64,000 bases of DNA, from positions 25,680,193 to 25,744,192 of the forward strand of contig JAKGHH010000005.1 in assembly GCA_022828595.1 (NCBI GenBank), written 5' to 3'. This DNA is from Nelumbo lutea. Taxonomy: Eukaryota > Streptophyta > Magnoliopsida > Proteales > Nelumbonaceae. The notes below the pieces were generated by a model, which worked only from the letters and a program-made list of their open reading frames with translations, was not told where the DNA came from and did no database searches. Positions 56,882 to 64,000 of the stretch are shown here, piece after piece; positions within the stretch are counted from its first letter, which is position 1, and each line of letters opens with the position of its first letter. A program made the position numbers and the translations under genes.

Positions 56882-58720
56882 ATGTTTGTTAGTCCATTGG
56901 AGGGTAGACTATTTGGCCATGGCTTGGGCAGTGAAGCGAGTCCCTCGGGGGAGGACTCGCTCGGTGTATTCTGTGGTGGTGCCATGGTGGGGAAAGGGCA
57001 TGAGGTCGAGCAAGCCATGTCTTCCTTCAGCTTGACCAAGCTGTTTGGTGAAGAGATAATCAAGTTGTGTCGCCGTTACGAGATCCCCAACGAGATCAGT
57101 TGGATCAAGCCGTCGGCCGGTCATTACCTCTGGGATCACAACCGAAATGCTCAATGTGTCTGTGAGGAGGCGTTGGCCATGGGTCTCTGCTTTCCTCTTC
57201 ACCCTTTCATAGAGGTTGTGTTGAGTCATTACTACATTTCTTTAGGTCTGCTCGCACCTAATACGATCAAGGCTCTGGTGGGCTTAATCAACTTGTTCCA
57301 CCATCGTAACTTTTCTTTGAGTCTCAAGGCTTTCTCCACCTTGGTTCACATGAGGAGGATTTCAAGTCCCTTTTGTTTCTACCTTCCCTTTCATAGAAGG
57401 TGCTAACTGATTTTCCTAACAAAGTTAAATGGTGGAAGAAAAGATTCTTCTATCTTTGTAAGGATGGTGGATGGGGTCTCGATATTATTTGGTATAGTAA
57501 TTGTCAGAATGCTTCTGAGAGTGAGGATGATGAGTTGTGAGCTGCCCTTCAGGAGTTTATTTGCGAGGAGGTGCAGGTTGAGAGAGTTTTAACTAAGCCC
57601 ATGCTAGTGCAGGTGAGCGTGAGACGCATAGGTGGGTCGGTTGATAGGTCATGCATTTGCATCTGGCATTCCTTATATTATTAGCTTGGCTAATGGTTCT
57701 GTCCTTTTTGAAGGTATGGTGAGCTTGACTTCCATGATGTCTATCAATAAGGAAAGGAGGTCTTCTCGGAAAAAGCGTCGAGTTGAGCGTCATTCCTCCA
57801 TGGAGGGGACTTCGGCTAGCACGGCCCCTATTGTCAATTTGTAGGGGAACAATGAGCCAATGTCCACAGAGCAGTACCCGCCTGAGTCTCAGGTCGGCTA
57901 GGAGGAGCGAGAGACTGGCCCCTATGTCTTGGACATCCCTCCCTTCATCCCTAGCATACCTGATGTTTCAGTGATCGACCGGTCAAACAATGCACGCGTA
58001 GCTCTCCAGATAGATAGGGGGATACTTCTCCCTAAGGATATGCATCAGTTCAACAAGTTGGATCCTATTGAGACAGGAGTTCGGATGACTCAGTGCATCA
58101 TCTAGGTTTGTTCTTCTTTTTGAGTTTCTTGATCCCTTTCTATGAGGTACTCTATCCTGATTTCAATCTTTGCAGGAAAACACCTACAACCAAATCCTAC
58201 TAGACCACGTCCATACAAGGCAGAATGAGACAACCAACATACAAGCAAACATCGCTTTGCTTCAAATCTAGATGCAAAAGCTTCGAGTTGATTCGGAGGG
58301 GGAGCGTTAGCACCTCTACCAAACAAACCAGGATCTACAACACGAGCTGACCCAGTCACAATGTGAGCTGATCGAGGTGCATCGTGAGCTGGAGGAGAGG
58401 CGGTTGAAGTGTGCTCAGGACGTGCACCGAGCTAAGGAAGAAGTTGTTGCTCTTTATCAACAGTCCCCGGAGTACAAGAAGAAGAGGGGGAGGATGGCAT
58501 CCCTTCAATGAAGAGGGGTTTCAAATTATGTTGTCGTTATCTGAAGTCTCTATATCCCACTCTCGACTTCGGCTTTGTCTTGGTGCACAGGGTCTCGGGC
58601 GACCTCGTCACACAAGTGGATTAAGAGCCCTTGACCCCAAAGGAGGAGGAGGATGATGGTGAAGAAGGGGTCGAGGAGGGAGACGACAAAGAGGCCCAAG
58701 ACGATGATGGTGACGAGTAG
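56882..58720 (+). pseudogene. Antisense additional ORF of Retand-like gypsy (Transposase_28-like)
   Basis: The frame runs opposite to gag-pol, between integrase and the 3' LTR. From ATG 56882 it reads MFVSPLEGRLFGHG, IIKLCRRYEIPNEISW, CEEALAMGLCFPLHPFIEVV and LLAPNTIKALVGLINLF. This fits the Pfam family named putative gypsy-type transposon (Transposase_28). A frameshift near 57390 continues WWKKRFFYLCKDGGWG. After several stops comes a probable 70-base intron (58106-58175, GTTTG...TTTGCAG), then a Gln/Glu/Arg-rich coiled-coil-like part (LQHELTQSQCELIEVHRELE) and an acidic Asp/Glu tail. Role unknown. Family assignment is from memory. Confidence 0.7.
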
Positions 58721-59114
58721 CTCAGCTAGTCTGGTGGTGGTGGTGATATCTCTCTAATTCCAGGGGTTGGTGTGCTCCTGTAAGCTTTTTTGAGGCCTGC
58801 GTGCCCTGTGAATGTCTGAACCATTGAACACTTTCTATTGTTTTTTTTTTGTGGCCATTTAGCCTTCTCTCTGTACAACCATTTGGCATTTCTTTTCTTT
58901 TAATAGTAGTTACTATTGTCATATCCTAGCTTTTGTTCACTTGGCTACTTTTAGCTTGGCTCTTTTGTCACATCGCTGATAAAATATATCATTTGCTCTC
59001 TTTTAATTTCGTAAATTTGTTTTCCATGATTCCTAGCCTAGTTGTTAGTTGACCTTTGGCGAGCCTTGGCATGAATTTTGGTCAGCTCGCAAATGTAGCT
59101 TGAAACACTTTGCT
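58721..59114. other. Spacer between antisense ORF and integrase end
   Basis: T-rich sequence with no coding motif on either strand; the two convergent frames of the element end on either side of it. Confidence 0.4.
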
Positions 59115-60250
59115 TCAAAGGTAGTAGCTATGCAGGTTATCTACATTCCTTGCCCAGGGCACTGCCTTCCCTTCAAGTGTTTCGAGCTCGTATGCATTCC
59201 CACCTATAATTCTAGAGACCTTGTAGGGGCCTTCCCAATTCGAGCCAAGCTTTCCTACACCGGGCTCAAGTGCTATAACTTTTCTGAGTACTAGGTTGCC
59301 AACCCTAAAGTGGTGTCTCTTCACTCAGGCATTATAGTATCGATCTACACGTTGCTGGTATGTTGCAGTTCGTATGTAAGCCAAGTCTTTGACTTCTTCC
59401 ACTAGGTCAAGATTTGCTCGTAATTCTTCTTCATTTGGTTCTTCGATGAATGTTTTAGATCGTATGTAGTTATCTCCATTTCAGTTGGTATTACTGTTTC
59501 GGTCCATAGGTCAAGTTGAAAGATGCCTGGCCTGATGCTGTCTTGATAGTGGTTCTGTATGCCCACAGTACGTTGGGTAGCTCATCCACCCACAAACCCT
59601 TAGCTCGGGAGAGCCGAGCTTTGAGGCCGCGTAGAATGGCCCTGTTGGTAACTTCAGCTTGTCCATTAGCTTGGGGGTGTGCCACTGATGTGAAATTCTG
59701 CCTTATTCCCATTTGCGCGCATCAATTCTAGAATTTGATATCTTCAAACTGCTTCCCGCTATCTGAAATCAGCACTCTAGGTAGACCGAATCTGCAAACT
59801 GTGCTTCGCCAAAAGAAGTTTTGGACGTTGTGAGATGTAATGGTGACTAGAGGCTCGACTTCTACCCATTTGGTGAAATAGTCCACTGCTACTATTAGGA
59901 ACTTTTTCTGTCCTTTTGCTGGTGGGAAGGGGCCTAGCGAGTCTATGCCCCATTGCACAAAGGGCCACGGTCTGGTTAAGTATCTTAGGTCAGCGGCTGG
60001 TTGGTGTAAGATGTTGGCATGTCATTGGCGTTTGTCACATCATTGGACCAGATCGGTCGCATCTGCTTTCATGGTGGGTTAGTAGTACTCTTGCCACAAA
60101 GCCTTTTGAGCGAGGGCCCTGCCCCCCAGGTGTCCTCCGCAGAGCCCTTCGTGAATCTCGTGCAGCACTTGGTTTGCTTCAGTTCATCGTAGGCATCGTA
60201 GGTAGGGCAATGTGAAGGACCTTCTGTAAAGCAGCTCACCCATTATCACG
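59115..60250 (-). pseudogene. Ty3/gypsy integrase (Tat/Retand-like)
   Basis: On the - strand a zinc-binding start (VLHEIHEGLCGGHLGGRALA) leads to the core WGIDSLGPFPPAKGQKKFLI (first Asp), LISDSGKQFED (second Asp) and TSVAHPQANGQAEVTNRAIL (Glu). The C-terminal part HHFRVGNLVLRKVIALEPG, GSNWEGPYKV and HSYYL ends at 59115. Catalytic residues are recognisable but stops and frame changes occur between segments. Confidence 0.88.
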
Positions 60251-61807
60251 TAGTGAGTTGCTTGTCATTCTATTCACTAAGATGCATTTCTCTCTTTTGG
60301 CAAGGTGCCATGCTTCAGGTAGTTGAAGATCGGATCTATACAACTCGACTCGGTAATTTCTATTTGGGCGACCTCTTCTACCCCTTTTTCTATTGACAGA
60401 CCAGGTAGCTCCTCTATGTAAACTATTCTTTTTGTCGAGTCAATCGTGCTCACTAGTCTTGAGAGGGCGTCAACTTCTGTATTTTTCGATCTCAGAACTT
60501 GCTGAAGGTACTATGAGTGGAAGTTGGGTAAGAGTTTCCTGACCTTGGCCAGATAGGCTACCATGGTGGGCTCTTGTGCCTCATAATCCCCATCTACTTG
60601 GTTCACTACTAGTTGTGAGTCACTACAAGCTACGAGATCCTTGGCTCCTGCATCCTTTGCTAGTGCCAGCCCAGCTTTACCTCACTAGGTCCATAGAGTA
60701 TCAACCCAGCTTTGCTTCCACCTTGATTGGACTAGCCATCCACATGGAGTATCTAGGGCTCCTTGTCCTACCTTGCAATCTTACGGGCTACCACACTGGT
60801 GAAGCCTTTGATGCTTTGGCGGGCTTAGTTGTGTTAGGGATCAGCAAGATGAAAGTGCACTCGACAATAAAATTTGCCAGAACCTGTGCTTTTATCACCG
60901 GTTGCGGCTCATAACAGATGTCATATTCACTGAGCTCTATTGCTCACTTTGTCAGTCTCCCCAAGACCTTGGGCTCTGAAGAATCAGCCTGAGGGGTCGA
61001 TCGGTCAGGATGACAATGGTATGGGCCTAAAAGTAGGGACTTAGCTTTCGAGTAGCTAGCACTAGTGCAAAGACGAGCTTCTCTATATTAGGATATCTTG
61101 TCTTGGTGGTGTGCAGGACCTTGCTTACATAGTATACCAGTTGTTGTACCTTGTCAATTTGTCTTACTAGGACTGAGCTAACCACCTCATCACTCACAGA
61201 GAGGTAAAGTTTGAGCTCGTCCGTAGTCTTGGGTCAGGTTAACAGGGGAGGCGAACTAAGGTATACTTTTAGCTCGTCAAAGGTGAGTTGACATTCTTTG
61301 GTCCATTCAAAAGCTTGGTTTTTCTTTATAGCTTTGAAAAAGGGAAGACACTTCCCAACTTATTTGGACATAAACTGGTTCAAAGCTGCTATCCATTCGG
61401 TTAGCCTCTATGCCACACTGACAAGCGATGTGGATAGGAACTTTCTTGAGGTTACACTGAAAGCGCACTTGTTCGGATTGAATTTTAACTTATGTTTTCT
61501 TAAAACACTAAAAACAAGATTCAAATCGGCAATCAAATCATTTGAAAATTGGGATTTTACTACCATGTCATCAACATAACATTCTATCTTATTTCCAATT
61601 AAATTAGAAAGAACTCAGTTTACAAGTCGCTAGAAGGTCGCTCCAGCATTTTTCAATCCAAGGGGCATGACCTTATAATAGTGCAACCCCATTTCGGTTA
61701 CAAAAGTTGTCTTCTCTTGGTCTTCCGGGTCCATCAGGATCTGGTTATAGCTAGAATAGGCATCCATAAAGCTCAATAGCTCGTATCCTGAGGTTGTGTC
61801 CACCAAG
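60250..61807 (-). pseudogene. Gypsy RT thumb and RNase H (Retand-like)
   Basis: From 61807 downwards: DTTSGYELLSFMDAYSSYNQ, KTTFVTEMGLHYYKVMPLG, LKNAGATFQRLVN, then CYVDDMVVKS near 61570 (catalytic YVDD kept). RNase H-like KLYLSVSDEVVSSVLVR and VACSDSQLVVNQVDGDYE (archaeal-type RNase H region near 60620) follow, then SRLVSTIDSTKRIV. Stops interrupt the frame. The RT is split from its N-terminal half by a hAT element. Confidence 0.85.
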
Positions 61808-62847
61808 TAGAGGTGAGCAAAAGAAAAACCGAACCGACCAAAAAAATGATTGAAAATCAAAAAATCGATTAACCGAACTGGTTGGTTCGGTTTCAGTTTG
61901 ATGTTTCCAAAAAAATGAAAGTTTCGGTTTGGTTTTGGTTAACCATTTAAAAAAACTGGTAGTTAACTAAACTGACCGATATATATATATTTATATAATA
62001 TTATATATATATATATTTTTTATTTTATTTTTTAAAAAATCAAATAAAAACGTTTGACAATCTGAGAGTGTTCAGACTACTGAACTGAGAGCTGAGACAT
62101 GTTCGCCAATCTGGCACCCGCTGGCTTCCAGTCCGAGTCGTTTGACAGACTGACACCCATTGGCCTCTCAGTCTCTCTGAGATAGGTTTATCTGTTCGAT
62201 AGTCTTTTTCTTTCCCTCTCTCTTGGACTCTCACTCCTCATACTCCCTTTCTCTCTTTGAACTATCTCTCCCTCACCTCTCAGTTTCTCTGAATTCTTTC
62301 TCTCTCTCTTGCCTCTCAGCCTCTCTCAGAACTCTCTCTCTCTCTCCTCTCAATCTCTCTCTGAACTCTCTCTCTCGCCTCTTAGTCTCTCTCTAAACTC
62401 TCTCTCGCCTCAGTCTTTTTGAACTCTCTCTCTCTCTCTCCTCTCAGTCTCTCTCGAAACTCTCTCTCTCTCGCCTCTCAATTTCTCTCTAAGCTCTCTC
62501 TCTCTCTCTCGCACCTCTCAGTTTCTCTCTAAGCTCTCTCTCTCTCGCACCTCTCAGTTTCTCTCTAAGCTCTCTCTCTTTCTCTCTTTCTCTCCTCTCA
62601 GTCTCTCTCTAAACTCTCTCTCTCTCTAGCCTCTTGGATTCTCTCTAGCCTTTGGCATTCCACCCTCCGATCGATTTGCCTCTTAGTTTTTTATTTTTAT
62701 TTTAAGGGCATATAAAAATCGAAAAACCGAACTACGGTTAACCGGTTAACTGGTTGTATCAGTCCGGTTGAATGTAAAAATTGAACCTATCAGTTCGGTC
62801 CAGAAAATTACCCCATGGTTCGGTTAACCAAACCGTGAGCACCCTTA
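61808..62847. mobile_element. Non-autonomous hAT element inserted in gypsy RT
   Basis: The ends are TAGAGGTGAGC and, inverted, TAAGGGTGCTCAC. The flanks CCACCAAG (61800-61807) and CCACCAGG (62848-62855) are an 8-bp duplication with one change, and removing the element restores the RT reading LIDRLV-DTTSGY. Subterminal ACCGAACCG/GGTTCGGT-type repeats occur at both sides. The interior is a CT-rich minisatellite. No transposase. Confidence 0.85.
62210..62640. repeat. CT-rich minisatellite
   Basis: About ten imperfect units of roughly 35-45 bases built from CTCTCTCTCTCGCCTCTCAG and TCTCTCT(G/A)AACTCTCTC phrases, inside the hAT element. Confidence 0.8.
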
Positions 62848-63277
62848 CCACCAGGCGATCTATGAGGGGTATGGGAAAGCTGTTTTTCAGGCAAGCTCAA
62901 TTTAGATCCGTATAATCTACATAGATACGCCACTTGCCATTGGCCTTCTTTACTAGAACCGGATTTGCTATCCAGCTCAGGTACTGGACGTCCTTCACAA
63001 AGTTCGCTGTTATCTGCTTTCCCACCTCTTCATCTACTATTTGCCACCTTTCTGGGGCAAGGTTTCTCTTCCTCTGGTGGACGGGTCTAACTGTAGGGTC
63101 AACATTAAGTCTATGAGTTATGAGTCCAAGGTCTATGCCGGGCATTTCTACAGTTGACGAGGCAAACACATCAAAATTATTTAACAGAAAGCTTACCAAT
63201 TCGGAGTGCAAAGGGTCTATTAGGTGAGCTCCAATTTGCAGCATTTTTTCAGGTTCTATCTTGGAAATAGGGACCAT
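62848..63277 (-). pseudogene. Gypsy RT N-terminal half
   Basis: Contains GLITHRLNVDPTVRPVHQRK, NLAPERWQIVDEEVGK, WIANPVLVKKANGKWRIYVD and NSFPIPLIDRLV, the ordered fingers and palm blocks of Tat-lineage RT. Two changes from usual Tat RT (YVDYTDLN for CVDFTDLN) are probably harmless. Continues at 61807 across the hAT insertion. Confidence 0.88.
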
Positions 63278-63493
63278 AATAGTCTCTTTTGTTGGACAAG
63301 CTCACTTAATATTTTCTGGCGGTGGCTCCAAATCTATGTTAGTGGCTATCTTGCCTTTTGCTTTTAAGGCTGCTACATAGCATTTTCATGATTCTAACTA
63401 ATCACCACGCAACACGCCTATTCCAGTTTCTGTAGGAAATTTTAACGCCAGGTGGTACATAGAAATGATAGCTCAGAGGGTATGTAAAATAGG

Positions 63494-64000
63494 TCACCCC
63501 AGAATTGCATTATAGGGAGATGAGGTGGCAACCACTAGAAAGTCATGCTCGAAACGTATGGTGTGGGGAGGTGAGCCTGCCTCAATCGACACTCTTACCT
63601 TGCCAATGGGGCGGACTACCTCACTGCTGAAACCTACTAGTGAGATGTCGGTGGGCTGTAAATCTGCTTTGCCGAGCTCCATTCGCTTGTAGGCTTCCAA
63701 AAATAGAATGTTTGCCGAGCTGCCGGAGTCAACCAAGATTCTCTTTACCCTGAAGTCATTGATCAACAGCTTAACCACTAGAGCGTCATCATGTGGGTAC
63801 TGGATCCCACACATGTCATCTTCAGTGAAATAGATCACTTCTTCTTTCCGAGGTCGCTTTGACTAGTTGTTGTCTTCCTGTTCCAGCTCCCTAAGCAAGT
63901 TCTTGCTTGCTGATGTAGTGCAGCCAATGGCAATCAAACCAATAGTGATCATGTTTATGGTCCCTTGGATCTGTCTTTCTAGATATTGCTGATTTCAGGG
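63494..64000 (-). pseudogene. Gypsy aspartic protease and upstream linker, to window edge
   Basis: A 114-codon frame with VKRILVDSGSSANILFLEAY (DSG catalytic motif), LVGFSSEVVRPIGKVRVS and PYNAILG, the standard RVP_2 order of Tat/Retand elements. Upstream codons read KRPRKEEVIYFTEDD and then a stop near 63865. Gag and the 5' LTR lie beyond the right edge. Confidence 0.85.

Noticed and set aside
62040..62234. 64-codon frame in the hAT element
   Set aside because: Low-complexity CT-rich DNA with no recognisable domain.

Overview
This window is nuclear DNA of a flowering plant. The evidence is spliced genes with plastid-type products, introns of several kb, AT-rich spacers, and a dense nested load of Ty1/copia, Ty3/gypsy, LINE, Helitron, hAT, Mutator-like and MITE sequence. 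Nothing here fixes the species. A genome with transposon-filled introns is likely.

Only two host genes are well supported. The first is the 3' part of a CRTISO-like FAD/NAD(P)-binding oxidoreductase on the + strand (exons 7176-7412 and 11125-11439, separated by a 3.7-kb intron full of transposon relics). Its upstream exons are not visible, so positions 1-7175 are probably also intron or an upstream transposon block. The second is a complete four-exon gene on the - strand (37947 down to 34945) for a plastid GNAT-family N-acetyltransferase of about 300 residues.

Layout: 1-3045 copia (+), a long RT/RNase H frame and 3' LTR; 3046-5750 copia (-), gag/protease and 5' LTR; 5757-6550 RTE-type LINE relic; 7176-11439 CRTISO-like exons with a Tat-like repeat, a copia relic and a Helitron piece in the intron; 11767-15039 MITEs and a complete non-autonomous Helitron; 15083-21719 decayed copia (+) containing a younger copia (-, 17430-19090); 21720-27322 decayed chromodomain Ty3/gypsy element (+); 27637-32655 copia (-); 33130-33465 L1-like LINE tail; 34945-37947 GNAT gene; 38150-41130 MITEs and AT-rich repeats; 41464-51039 one Helitron split by an element with hAT-type ends (41653-49989), which itself holds gypsy LTR pieces and a copia deletion derivative with both LTRs; 51149-55233 a cluster of Helitrons, one split by a Mutator-like inverted-repeat element; 55600-64000 a Tat/Retand-like Ty3/gypsy element (-) with an antisense additional ORF and a hAT element inserted in its RT.

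I found no CRISPR array, prokaryotic operon, tRNA, rRNA or clearly new enzymatic system. The most informative features are architectural: three cut-and-paste insertions with matching target-site duplications, two Helitrons with exact A|TC...CTAG|T ends, and the antisense ORF of the Retand-like element. All element identities rest on reading motifs by eye; identities and ages were not computed.
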